64,000 bases of DNA, from assembly GCA_964555645.1 (NCBI GenBank), contig CAZKTA010000002.1:124001-188000 (forward strand), written 5' to 3'. Under the pieces are notes generated by a model that did no database searches, had not been told where the DNA came from, and worked only from the letters and a program-made list of their open reading frames with translations. Every line of letters starts with the position of its first letter. Position 1 is the stretch's first letter. Of this stretch, positions 18,837-28,334 are shown piece after piece. Source of the stretch: DTLC01 sp964555645 (lineage in GTDB: Bacteria > Verrucomicrobiota > Verrucomicrobiia > Limisphaerales > DTLC01). Made by a program: the position numbers and the translations under genes.

Positions 18837-21800
18837 ATGCTACGATCGTTTGAAAAACACCGCCCGAGTTCGCAAATTGCCGTTTGTGTAGTTTTGGGTG
18901 CGTTGTTTTGTTTGTGCACAAACGGGCGAGCGGCTTTTGTCAAATTTGAGGCTGAATCGGGTGTGCGTGGCAGCGAGGTCGGGACGGGCACGCTTGCTTC
19001 AGTCACATACATTTACCCGCTTGTCAATAATCCGACAAACATTCCGGTAACCACGAACCGCGTAGTTACATACACGATTATGTTCCCCGAAGCGGGGACT
19101 TATGACTTATACGCCCGGGTGCGCGTCGGGCCGGGTGCATGGGCCGATGACAGCTTCCTGTACGGCAACGGGTTTGGGGTAAAATCACCTACCGATTCAA
19201 ACCACTGGATAGTTGCAAATAACCTGTGGAATATTGGCTATACTAACCCGACCGATGTAGTAAGTGGTGGCGGTAACATCGGAACAAACGTGTGGAAATG
19301 GCTTAACTTATCGGAGTTAGCCGGTGGTATAACATTTACGGTCCCTTCTGGCCAACTCACTCAGACGTTTCAAATCGGAACGCGCGAGGATGGCTTTTGG
19401 ATTGATGCGTTTGTTTTTGGCACATCGGACTACACTTTTACTGTAGCAGACCTTGATGCAGGTCGTGATGGCACGCCGCCCGGCACGCCGCAGCCTGGCC
19501 AGTGCGTTGTTAATTGGACGAACATCTTCCAGCGGATAGATGGGTTCGGGGCGTGCTCGGCCTGGCGCAGTACATGGAGCAGTTGGCAAGCAGAGATGTT
19601 TTTTACGACAAACAGCGGGACGGGGTATTCGCGACAAGGGACACCTTTTACATTCAGGGGTGTTGGGTTATCGCTGCTGCGCACGCGCATAACACCTGAT
19701 GGGGGTACAGTCGAGCAGAGTATAATGCAAATGGCGCAGGCACGTGGGGTTAAGGTGTGGAGCACGCCATGGACGCCACCAACAGCTTTCAAAACGACAA
19801 ATACACTTAACGGCGGGTACTTCAACGGGACAGTGTCCAATTACCAAGCATATGCAAGCCATTTGGCGCGGTACGTGGCGAATATGAAGCGGCAATACGG
19901 GGTGGATATCTATGCGATTTCAGTCCAAAACGAGCCTGACTATGTAACGAGTAGTTGGGAATCATGCGGCTGGACAGATACGCAGATCCGCGACTTCATT
20001 CCGTATCTTGCGGCGGCCTTGGCAGCAAGCAATGTGGCTGCAACCAGGATAATGATCCCCGAGAGCATGAATTGGAGGGTTACGCCGTTGTACACTACAG
20101 CAATGAACGACCCGAATGTTGCGCCTCTGGTGAGCATTATAGGCAATCACAATTACGTCATGGACAATTTCAATGGTGACCAATCCGTGCCTGCGGCGAT
20201 TACGAATTACGGTAAGGCACTATGGGAAACGGAAGTGTCACGCGACGCGGGTGAAACCGGGGACATTGTGGACGGTATATACTGGGCTTGGCGCATACAC
20301 TTGTTTTTAACAGTGGCACAGGTTAACGCGTGGCATTACTGGTGGCTTTGTGGTTACGGCAGCAACAGCGGTGGTTTGTGTGACACGAATGATGTCCCAG
20401 CCAAGCGGATGTACACGCTTGGTAACTTTAGCCGGTTTGTACGGCCCGAGTATTATCGGATCGGGGCGACCAGTTCGGCGAACCTGCTTGCAAGCGCATA
20501 CAAAAACACCAATACGAGCGCATTCGCAATTGTCGTCATAAACACAAACCAGACCACACCAGTGAACTGCACCTTCGTTTTGACAAACTTAAGCGCAAAC
20601 GTAAACGCTGTTACGCCATGGATCACTTCTGCGACGCTGTCGTTGGCAGACCAAGCGCCGGTGCCAGTTACAAACAGGACGTTCAGCTACACGGTACCTG
20701 CGCTAAGCGTTGTGACCTTCACTGGCCAAGCCACGCCGATTAATTCTGCGCCGACCGACATCCTGCTGTCGAACATGGTGATTGGCGAAAATATGCCGTC
20801 TGGCACACTGGTGGGTACATTAAGCACGGTTGATCCCGACCCGGGCAACACCTTCACCTACAGCTTGGTTAGCGGGTTAGGCAGCACCGACAACAATGCG
20901 TTTGTAATCACGAATAACGTGCTTTACACCGCCACAACCTTTGACCATGAAACCAAGCCAACCGCAAACATTCGTGTCCGGAGCACAGACCAGGGTGGCC
21001 TCTGGGTCGAAAAAGTTTTCAACATCACAATTACGAATGTAAATGAGCCACCAACAAATATCACGCTTCCGAATGCGTCAGTACCTGAAAACCAACCTGC
21101 GGGCACGGCTGTCGGTGCGTTTGCCACTACAGATCCAGATGCGGGCGATACGTTCGTGTACGCGCTTGTGCCCGGGGCCGGCGCCACAGACAACGCCGCG
21201 TTCACAATCACGAACAACGTGCTTTACACTGCTGCCTCGTTCGACTTTGAGGTCAAGCACACTTACAGCATTCGCATTCGGAGTACAGACCAAGGCGGTT
21301 TATGGGCTGAAAAAGTGTTTACCATAAATGTGATGAACGTAAACGAACCGCCTACAGACATCACGCTCTCAAACGCAACTATACCGGAAAACCAGCCAGT
21401 AGGTACGCTCGTTGGTTTCTTCGGCACGTATGATCCTGACCTTGGCGAAGTATTTACGTACAGCCTTGTAGATGGCACTGGTTCAGAAGGCAACGGCTTG
21501 TTCATGGTCACAAGCAACGCGCTCATCACCACAGCTACATTCGATTTTGAATCGAAACAAAGCCTTAACATCCGCGTTCGGAGCACAGACTCAGGCGGGC
21601 TGTATATTGAGAAACCGTTCGTCGTTGTGGTAACAGATGTCAATGAGCCACCTGTACTGACGCCTGTCCCAGATTACATAACGCAGGCTGGGGTCACTTT
21701 ACTTATAACCAATGTTGCGACTGACCCGGATCTACCGCCACAGCAGTTGACTTTCAGCCTACTAGCCGGCCCTCAAAATGCGGAACTCGACACTGCGCTT

Positions 21801-22145
21801 GGCGTGTTCATGTGGCGTCCGCGGGTCAGCCAAGCTGGGACAACCAACCTGGTTGTGGTGGTTGTAAGCGATGGTGGTACACCGCCTATGAGCGCCACCA
21901 ACAGTTTCACTATGATCGTCGAGTCACTAAGCCCAGTGCAGATCGCATCTGTGAGTGCTCAAACAAACACAATCCAGCTGGTTGTGACTGGCCCGGCCGG
22001 CCCAGATTACAAAGTGTTAACCTCAACGAACTTGGAAACTTGGGTGGAACTGTTCACAACTAATCCTGTTGCGACACCGTTCGAACTTTTGTTGCCGCTT
22101 ACACCCGAACCTGCGCGGTATTTCAGACTTGAGTTAGGTCCATAG
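18837..22145 (+). CDS. Secreted glycoside hydrolase family 30-type enzyme with cadherin-like repeats
   Basis: About 1102 residues, with a signal peptide ending NGRA before AFVKFEAESG. A carbohydrate-binding-like domain (about 33-220) carries FEAESG and FPEAGTYDLYARVRV. The GH30 barrel follows (about 235-600). The predicted acid/base is Glu366 (SVQNEPDY) and the nucleophile Glu466 (LWETEVS); RIDGFGACSAW, STPWTPP and WHYWWLCG also fit. GH30 enzymes hydrolyse xylan, glucan or similar beta-linked glycans. Three cadherin-like repeats of about 100 residues follow, each with an ENxPxGT start, a DPDxG motif and a VNEPP linker, so they probably bind calcium. A putative-Ig module and a terminal YFRLELGP module close the protein. 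The frame extends to TTG 18726. ATG 18837 is preferred for its signal peptide. It is the first gene of a three-gene operon. Confidence 0.9.
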   Translation: MLRSFEKHRPSSQIAVCVVLGALFCLCTNGRAAFVKFEAESGVRGSEVGTGTLASVTYIYPLVNNPTNIPVTTNRVVTYTIMFPEAGTYDLYARVRVGPGAWADDSFLYGNGFGVKSPTDSNHWIVANNLWNIGYTNPTDVVSGGGNIGTNVWKWLNLSELAGGITFTVPSGQLTQTFQIGTREDGFWIDAFVFGTSDYTFTVADLDAGRDGTPPGTPQPGQCVVNWTNIFQRIDGFGACSAWRSTWSSWQAEMFFTTNSGTGYSRQGTPFTFRGVGLSLLRTRITPDGGTVEQSIMQMAQARGVKVWSTPWTPPTAFKTTNTLNGGYFNGTVSNYQAYASHLARYVANMKRQYGVDIYAISVQNEPDYVTSSWESCGWTDTQIRDFIPYLAAALAASNVAATRIMIPESMNWRVTPLYTTAMNDPNVAPLVSIIGNHNYVMDNFNGDQSVPAAITNYGKALWETEVSRDAGETGDIVDGIYWAWRIHLFLTVAQVNAWHYWWLCGYGSNSGGLCDTNDVPAKRMYTLGNFSRFVRPEYYRIGATSSANLLASAYKNTNTSAFAIVVINTNQTTPVNCTFVLTNLSANVNAVTPWITSATLSLADQAPVPVTNRTFSYTVPALSVVTFTGQATPINSAPTDILLSNMVIGENMPSGTLVGTLSTVDPDPGNTFTYSLVSGLGSTDNNAFVITNNVLYTATTFDHETKPTANIRVRSTDQGGLWVEKVFNITITNVNEPPTNITLPNASVPENQPAGTAVGAFATTDPDAGDTFVYALVPGAGATDNAAFTITNNVLYTAASFDFEVKHTYSIRIRSTDQGGLWAEKVFTINVMNVNEPPTDITLSNATIPENQPVGTLVGFFGTYDPDLGEVFTYSLVDGTGSEGNGLFMVTSNALITTATFDFESKQSLNIRVRSTDSGGLYIEKPFVVVVTDVNEPPVLTPVPDYITQAGVTLLITNVATDPDLPPQQLTFSLLAGPQNAELDTALGVFMWRPRVSQAGTTNLVVVVVSDGGTPPMSATNSFTMIVESLSPVQIASVSAQTNTIQLVVTGPAGPDYKVLTSTNLETWVELFTTNPVATPFELLLPLTPEPARYFRLELGP

Positions 22146-22157
22146 ATCAACAAGACA

Positions 22158-24116
22158 ATGCACCAGATGAACTACGGCCCGGTCTTCGCCGTTGCACTCG
22201 GCCTAATCGCCTTGGCCTGTAACAACGGATTTGCGGACGCACAACCCCAAACAGCGTTGCCATTTGTCAATCCCGTTTTCGGAAACAATATGGTCTTGCA
22301 GCGTGGTAAAACAAACACAATTTGGGGTTGGACCAAGCCTGGCGCTGAAGTGGCTGTGTCAATTGCCGGAAAGACTGTAGTTGGTGTTGCTGGGCAAGAT
22401 GGCCGATGGGAAATCAGGTTTATGCCGCCTGAGGCAGGCCAGCCTTACACTTTACGCATCTCGGGGCCGCTCACGGTCGAGTTCACGAATGTCGTCGTAG
22501 GCGACGTGTGGCTGTGCAGCGGGCAATCGAATATGGAGTTCCCGCTGCGCCGTGCGCGGAATGGCGAGGCGGAAGTGCGCAGTGCATACCACCCGGATAT
22601 CCGGTTCTTCATCGTGCGCAAAGAGCCGGCTTATGCGCCTGCTGCAGTTACTCAGGGCAAATGGAATGTGTGCACGCCTCAAAGTGTGACAGCGGATGGT
22701 GGATTATCAGCAGTGGCATATTATTTTGCTCGGAAAATCCAATCTGAAACCAACGTGCCTATCGGCTTAGTCCAAGCTGCTGTAGGGGGCACACCCGCAG
22801 AGACATGGACAAGCGCGGATACGCTAAAGAGGCTTGGCGATTTTGATGCTGCATTGGCCGAGCTTGCACGGCTGCGCACCAGGGGCGGTCCACAGCACGG
22901 CAACTACGTCATGCACTGGTACGATGAGTACGATATCGGCACAAAGCAAGGTTGGATGCGTCCTGAGCTTGACGATACGGACTGGAAAACTGTGACTGTC
23001 CCGGGCGGGTTCGCTGAGCTGGGCGTGCCGGATACACCGGCGGTGTGCTATTTCCGCAAGACAATTGTATTGCCCGACGCGTTACCTTTCGGCGATGCAA
23101 CGATCCACCTTGGCATGATCGAGCGGATGGATACTACATACGTCAACGGCCAATGGGTAGGTGCAAGTGCATGGGTTGAAAACCCGCGCAAGTACAATGT
23201 TCCCCACCGATTCCTTAAGCCTGGCACAAACATAATCACCGTCCGTGTGTTCAAAACAAAACCTGATGGCGGTTTTTTGTCGAAGCCCGAGCAATTACGG
23301 CTTATTTTTGCCGATGCAACGGAGGTTCCGCTTGCCGGACAATGGAAAGGTAAGCTAAGCGTTGATGCCCGGCCACCGCATCCGTTACCGCTCGGGTTTG
23401 AAAACTGGCCTGTGATACCGTCTGTGCTGTACAATGGCATGATCGCACCAATTGCACCACTGGCAATCAGCGGTGCAATTTGGTACCAGGGCGAGGCCAA
23501 CGTCGGCCGCGCCGGGCAATATCGTCGGTTATTGCCCGCAATGATATTGGACTGGCGGCGAGCGTTTAACCAAGGAGACTTCCCATTCTACATTGTGAGT
23601 TTGGCATCGTTTCTCCCACGGCGTGACACCCCTGGCGACGATGCCTGGGCTGAGCTGCGCGAAGCACAAGCATATGTGGCGCGTGTCGTACCCAACTGTG
23701 GTCTAGCCGTAACAATTGACGTAGGCGATGCTAACGACATCCACCCAATAGACAAAAAAGAAGTCGGCGAACGGCTTGCGCTGTGCGCACTTGCTGGGCA
23801 TTACCGGCGCAATATTGTGGCCAGTGGACCGACCATCGCATCGGTGGAAAAGTTGCCCGGCGCCTTGAAGCTGAATTTTACCAATACGGCTGGTGGATTG
23901 GTCGTTCGCGGCGAAAAACTGGGTGAATTTTCCGTGGCCGGCGAAGACCGGAAGTGGCATTGGGCAGAAGCACGGATCGAGGGCGACGCAGTTATTGTGT
24001 CCAGCCAGGCGGTGCCCGAGCCCGTTGCAGCAAGGTACGCCTGGCAGGCTAATCCGCTGGCAACGCTGTTTAACAAGGCCGGTTTGCCTGCGGTGCCTTT
24101 CCGAACGGACGATTAA
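22158..24116 (+). CDS. Secreted sialate O-acetylesterase-type (SASA/SGNH) carbohydrate esterase
   Basis: A 652-residue exported esterase that should remove O-acetyl groups from sugars, commonly xylan or pectin decorations in such loci. The signal peptide is about 1-27 (LGLIALACNNGFADA). The nucleophile is Ser124 in VWLCSGQSNMEFPL, and the Asp/His pair is in DVGDANDIHPIDKKEVG (about 525-540). GLVQAAVGGTPAETW and IWYQGEANVGRA are the other SGNH blocks. A jelly-roll insertion (about 285-400, FRKTIVLPD and VNGQWVGAS) is typical of the family. It starts 12 bases after the GH30 gene and ends 19 bases before the BNR gene, so the three are probably one transcript. Confidence 0.94.
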   Translation: MHQMNYGPVFAVALGLIALACNNGFADAQPQTALPFVNPVFGNNMVLQRGKTNTIWGWTKPGAEVAVSIAGKTVVGVAGQDGRWEIRFMPPEAGQPYTLRISGPLTVEFTNVVVGDVWLCSGQSNMEFPLRRARNGEAEVRSAYHPDIRFFIVRKEPAYAPAAVTQGKWNVCTPQSVTADGGLSAVAYYFARKIQSETNVPIGLVQAAVGGTPAETWTSADTLKRLGDFDAALAELARLRTRGGPQHGNYVMHWYDEYDIGTKQGWMRPELDDTDWKTVTVPGGFAELGVPDTPAVCYFRKTIVLPDALPFGDATIHLGMIERMDTTYVNGQWVGASAWVENPRKYNVPHRFLKPGTNIITVRVFKTKPDGGFLSKPEQLRLIFADATEVPLAGQWKGKLSVDARPPHPLPLGFENWPVIPSVLYNGMIAPIAPLAISGAIWYQGEANVGRAGQYRRLLPAMILDWRRAFNQGDFPFYIVSLASFLPRRDTPGDDAWAELREAQAYVARVVPNCGLAVTIDVGDANDIHPIDKKEVGERLALCALAGHYRRNIVASGPTIASVEKLPGALKLNFTNTAGGLVVRGEKLGEFSVAGEDRKWHWAEARIEGDAVIVSSQAVPEPVAARYAWQANPLATLFNKAGLPAVPFRTDD

Positions 24117-24135
24117 TAAAACCCAAGAATTCAAA

Positions 24136-26922
24136 GTGCAAACAACGAGACTCACCCTTCAAATCTGGGCCTTTGCGTCCGCCGTAGGATTGCTCGTGCC
24201 GGGCACAGCCGCGCGTGCCGCTTCGGTGACCGTCGAGGCAGAGTCAGGTGCGCTGGGCACAAATTTTGTGGTCCGTACCGACGGGGCTATTCAATACATC
24301 ACCTGTATCAACAACAACACCGGTACCAGCCCGGGTATCCCAGGCCGGGTGGTCACGTTCAGTGTCACTTTTCCTGAGGCTGGCGTTTACAAGCTCTACG
24401 CACGAGTGCGCGTTAGTTCGGTCGGAGGTGGCGCCAATAACGACAGTATGTTTTACGCGAACGGCTTTGGTGTAAAAGCGCCGGCGGTGAGCAGCGATTG
24501 GGTACTATGCAACAACCTTTGGAACGCAGGGTTTTCTGGCCAAAACGACATCGTGACCGGACAAGGGACCGCACAGACCGACGTGTGGAAGTGGATTAAC
24601 TTTTCGGATTTTACCGGATCAGGAACACCCATCAGCTTCACGGTGCCGGCCGGCAACCTAACTCAAACGTTCCAGATCGGCGGACGCGAAGACGGCTTTG
24701 ACATAGACAAATTTGTGTTCGGCACCGCGGGCTATACCTTTACCGTAGCCGAGCTTGACGCGGGCGGTCCAGGCACACCGCCCCCGCCACCGCGCCCGCG
24801 CGACCTTGTGAACGGCAATCTGATCCAATTAAACGACAATGGCGGTTGGTGCTGGTACCAGGATGAACGCGCTGTTGTTGACGCGGTTAGCAACAAATTG
24901 ATAGTCGGCTCGGTAGCAAGCGGTGCAGGCACCGGTGGCTCAACCCGCAACGGTGCAATCGAAGCGGTTATTTGCGACCTACAGAGTTTTACATGCACAC
25001 GATCGGTGCTCAGCACACGATTCGGATGCGACGATCATAATGCACCGGCGTTTCTTGTGCGGCCCGATGGCGGGTACCTCACTATTTACGCAGGACACAA
25101 TAATGACATGTTCAGTTATTATCGGATTTACGACGGGACAGTTTGGCAGGCTGAGCTTGGCTTTGATTGGAACGCGGCGATCCCGGGTGGATGTGTGAAT
25201 ACAGTTAGCTATTCGAATCCGTATTTTTTGGCGGCGGAAAACCGCACCTATAACTTTGCCAGATGCGACGATTTCCGTAGCCCGCATTTTATGGTCTCCA
25301 CCAATCATGGGAACACTTGGTCATTTGGCGGGCAGCTCGTTACAGCAGTCACAAACGTGGGTTATAACAGCGGTTATTTCCGATATTCCGGCAACGGCGT
25401 TGATCGTATTGACTTCATTTGCACCGAGGCACATCCGCGCGACGTACTCACAAGCATTTATCATGGATACATCAGCAACGGCATGAGTTTCAGGACTGAT
25501 GGTACTGTGGTTGACACAAACATCTTCGACCAGGTGTGTCCCGTTGCAGCCGACTTTCAATTGGTATTCTCGAATGGGACAGTTATGCCCCCTGGAATGA
25601 CAAATTACCGCTGTTGGAATTCTGATGTTCAGCGGTACCCAGACGGCACAGTTGCATGCATCATTCATGCACGGATAAACCAGTTTTCCTCGGGCGGGTA
25701 CCCGGACACGGTGGATCCGAATCATTCATTCTTCTATTGCAGGTACGATGGCACAAACTGGCGCGCGACCTATTTGTGTCAGGCGGGCTACAAGCTCTAC
25801 CCGGATGAAGCCGACTATGTTGGTTTGGGTTGTGTTGACCCGAGTGACCCAAACACCATCTACATTTCGACCCGGTACGACCCGCGTGCAGTTGTACCGG
25901 GCATGACCGATACAAACCCGCCCTACTCTGCCGCACGCGAGATATGGAAAGGTGTAACAACGAATAACGGCCTAAGCTTTACCTGGACGCACATCACAAT
26001 GGATTCAGTGCATGACAACTGCAGGCCGCACATGCCGGTCTGGAAGCCCAACAACAAGGTGTTGTTATGGTGGCGTGGAAAATACAACTCAGCACAAAGT
26101 TACGACACAGTTGTTGTGGGGATTGTGGATAACCGGTCAGACGTAATCAGCCAGATGACATACATTGACGCAACAACCAACAACACATTTTTTGCTATCA
26201 CAGGTGCACCGCTGGTCACCGGCCCCAGCCAAGGTCAATGGCACGAACGCACTGGTGGAAATGGTGGTTCATTGTTCGCCTCGGCAGACGTCGTGGCTGA
26301 AGACGCGCCGGTGCTTAAAACAGTTGTTGCCCTCCCTGAAGCTGGCAAATACGATATTTGGGTCAATTTCTGGGGTAACCCTGCCGCAGGCGCAGACTGG
26401 CGTGTCAGGGCTGGTCTTTCGACAAATCGAATGCAAATCTTTCGTCAAATGGCGTGCGCCGAGGTCAGACCAGGTTACCACAACAGCAACATTATCCTCA
26501 CAAACAACGGCAGTAACTTCCTTTACCAAGCGTACGTGGGCCGCGTTGCAGTTTTAAGCAACACAACTCTTGAAGTGTTTGTTGATGATTACCCGATCCA
26601 GACGGGCACGGCAAACACACAAATAGGCAATACCGCTCGGACATGGTACGACGGTGTCAGCTTTGCAAAGGTTGACCAATTACGAATTTTAGACGTTGCC
26701 CATGTTTCCACGCCTACCACCGGATTGAAGTTGACGTGGAACTCTACTCCCCCGGAGGCGAGTTTGTTTTCACAACAGTATGCAGTGCAAAGAACAGAGT
26801 CACTTGAGCAAGTTAGCTGGACCACAATCGCCACTGATATTGCGTCCGCAGGGTTCACAACAAGCTTTGTGGATACTAATCCGCCACCAACCGCGGCGTT
26901 CTACAGGGTGGTTCGCCAGTGA
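24136..26922 (+). CDS. Secreted BNR-4 repeat protein with two carbohydrate-binding-like domains
   Basis: About 928 residues. The open frame extends upstream to 23893 inside the esterase gene. GTG 24136 is chosen because it gives a signal peptide (LQIWAFASAVGLLVPGTAARA) and no long overlap. Residues about 30-215 repeat the GH30 protein's N-terminal domain (VEAESG, FPEAGVYKLYARVRV, QTFQIGGREDGF, YTFTVAELDAG). A Pro linker leads to a BNR-4 beta-propeller (about 235-650: NGGWCWYQDERAVVD, DDHNAPAF, FARCDDFRSPHF). This fold occurs in glycosidases and lyases acting on acidic or arabinose-rich glycans. A second beta domain (about 660-850) resembles the PEP-CTERM protein at 12244. The terminal module ends FYRVVRQ. 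The substrate is unknown. Confidence 0.88.
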   Translation: MQTTRLTLQIWAFASAVGLLVPGTAARAASVTVEAESGALGTNFVVRTDGAIQYITCINNNTGTSPGIPGRVVTFSVTFPEAGVYKLYARVRVSSVGGGANNDSMFYANGFGVKAPAVSSDWVLCNNLWNAGFSGQNDIVTGQGTAQTDVWKWINFSDFTGSGTPISFTVPAGNLTQTFQIGGREDGFDIDKFVFGTAGYTFTVAELDAGGPGTPPPPPRPRDLVNGNLIQLNDNGGWCWYQDERAVVDAVSNKLIVGSVASGAGTGGSTRNGAIEAVICDLQSFTCTRSVLSTRFGCDDHNAPAFLVRPDGGYLTIYAGHNNDMFSYYRIYDGTVWQAELGFDWNAAIPGGCVNTVSYSNPYFLAAENRTYNFARCDDFRSPHFMVSTNHGNTWSFGGQLVTAVTNVGYNSGYFRYSGNGVDRIDFICTEAHPRDVLTSIYHGYISNGMSFRTDGTVVDTNIFDQVCPVAADFQLVFSNGTVMPPGMTNYRCWNSDVQRYPDGTVACIIHARINQFSSGGYPDTVDPNHSFFYCRYDGTNWRATYLCQAGYKLYPDEADYVGLGCVDPSDPNTIYISTRYDPRAVVPGMTDTNPPYSAAREIWKGVTTNNGLSFTWTHITMDSVHDNCRPHMPVWKPNNKVLLWWRGKYNSAQSYDTVVVGIVDNRSDVISQMTYIDATTNNTFFAITGAPLVTGPSQGQWHERTGGNGGSLFASADVVAEDAPVLKTVVALPEAGKYDIWVNFWGNPAAGADWRVRAGLSTNRMQIFRQMACAEVRPGYHNSNIILTNNGSNFLYQAYVGRVAVLSNTTLEVFVDDYPIQTGTANTQIGNTARTWYDGVSFAKVDQLRILDVAHVSTPTTGLKLTWNSTPPEASLFSQQYAVQRTESLEQVSWTTIATDIASAGFTTSFVDTNPPPTAAFYRVVRQ

Positions 26923-27056
26923 CAACTGAACAAACACACGCACACTTCTGACCATATAACAGCTCGGCCTTCGCGGATCTGACCTCAAAGTCGTGCGACA
27001 AAACCCGCGCGCCGGCCTGGGCAATGTTGGCATCGGTCTGCTTTAAACAAGACCGG

Positions 27057-28334
27057 CTAAACACAATCACAACATCCACTCTGGCGAGAGCCAACGTCGA
27101 TAGTGCGGAGCCGTCTCAAGGTCTCGAGACACGCGCGTACAGCGTGATATGGATCTTTCCACTCGCTGACCTTTGGCAAGCTGAGGTCTGGCTTCCCATC
27201 CGGCCCTATGCGCCAAAACCACTCCCCGTGTGCGCGGTCAACGATGTTTTTTTCGATAAAGTCCCAAACCCCGGCTGCTGTCTTTATGTACTTCGATTCA
27301 CCTGACAGTTGGTATGCGTTAATGAACCCGACCAGCGCTTCGGCTTGCGGCCACCATTCTTTACCACCGTCAACAACCATACCGCCTCTGCCGGCGTACC
27401 AAAGACCACAATCCGATGCCATGCCTTCGGCGAGCACCGTCTCTGCCATGCGCAAGGCAAGCGCGCGAACTCTGTCAGGCACGGCCTGTTGTTCGAGCAC
27501 CTGGGCAGCCTCACACAACAGCCAACTGGCTTCGATGTCATGCCCGAATGTGTAAGCATCAGATCGTACCTGCCAGGCTTCGTTAAAGAAATGATGGAGG
27601 TGGTACGTAGCTGGATCCAAAATCCGATTTTCGAACAAATCGAGCAACTCGCGCAACCGAGTCCCAACGCGCCGCTCAGGCCAGATCCGATACAAATTCG
27701 TAAGTGCTTCGAGCATGTGCAACTGGCAGTTCATGGATTTTTTTTCTGCCATGTCTTTTTCGCTGAGGCGTGCGTCTGGCCCCGCCTCAGTCCAATCACG
27801 ATTACACACCTCAATGTACCCGCCATGAACCGGGTCGTGCGCGTATTTTTCAAGCAACTCGAACAATTCGCATGCACGAGTGCGCGCACGGTGCGAACTG
27901 AACGCACGCTCGAATTCGGCAAGGGCATATATGCAAAAAGCCTGGCCGTAGGTCTTCTTGGAGCAATCGAGAACGTTACCGGCTCGATCGAGTTGCCAAA
28001 ATGCACCCCCGTATTTGTTGTCCCAAAATTTGTTCAAGACAATGTCAAAGGCGCGCTCTGCCATCTGCTGATAAACCGGCTTGGGATTGGCGCGATAGAC
28101 GGCCGAAAACGTCCACAGCAACCGTGCGTTAAGGATCAAGCCCTTTGGCTTTGAATGGTCGGGCAGCAGATCGTTCGAAAGCCAAGCCATCCAACCCCCA
28201 TGTTCATTGTCCAGTGCCGGGCCACACCAAAATGGTAAGATGTTATAATAAAGTTGGTTGCTGACGCATTCTGGCAGTCTGGCCAGAAAAAGGGGCAGGT
28301 TTGTGTTGTGGCTACTGTTTTTGCTCGAATGCAT
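27057..28334 (-). CDS. AGE-family 2-epimerase, cellobiose/mannobiose 2-epimerase-like
   Basis: A 425-residue (alpha/alpha)6-barrel epimerase. NARLLWTFSAVYR, GGAFWQLD, MNCQLHMLEALTNLYR, FGHDIEASWLL and KEWWPQAEALVGF are the active-site blocks of cellobiose 2-epimerases, including the His residues in QLHMLEA and FGHDIE. The reaction epimerises the reducing-end sugar of a beta-1,4 disaccharide at C2. With no signal peptide it is cytosolic. Its start overlaps the end of the upstream GH5 mannanase-like gene by 23 bases. That pairing suggests mannobiose conversion to mannosyl-glucose; a GH130 phosphorylase would be the usual next step but is not in the window. Confidence 0.93.
   Translation of the reverse strand: MHSSKNSSHNTNLPLFLARLPECVSNQLYYNILPFWCGPALDNEHGGWMAWLSNDLLPDHSKPKGLILNARLLWTFSAVYRANPKPVYQQMAERAFDIVLNKFWDNKYGGAFWQLDRAGNVLDCSKKTYGQAFCIYALAEFERAFSSHRARTRACELFELLEKYAHDPVHGGYIEVCNRDWTEAGPDARLSEKDMAEKKSMNCQLHMLEALTNLYRIWPERRVGTRLRELLDLFENRILDPATYHLHHFFNEAWQVRSDAYTFGHDIEASWLLCEAAQVLEQQAVPDRVRALALRMAETVLAEGMASDCGLWYAGRGGMVVDGGKEWWPQAEALVGFINAYQLSGESKYIKTAAGVWDFIEKNIVDRAHGEWFWRIGPDGKPDLSLPKVSEWKDPYHAVRACLETLRRLRTIDVGSRQSGCCDCV

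Noticed and set aside
23893..24135. 81-codon upstream extension of the BNR gene
   Set aside because: It lies inside the esterase gene in another frame; GTG 24136 gives a proper signal peptide.
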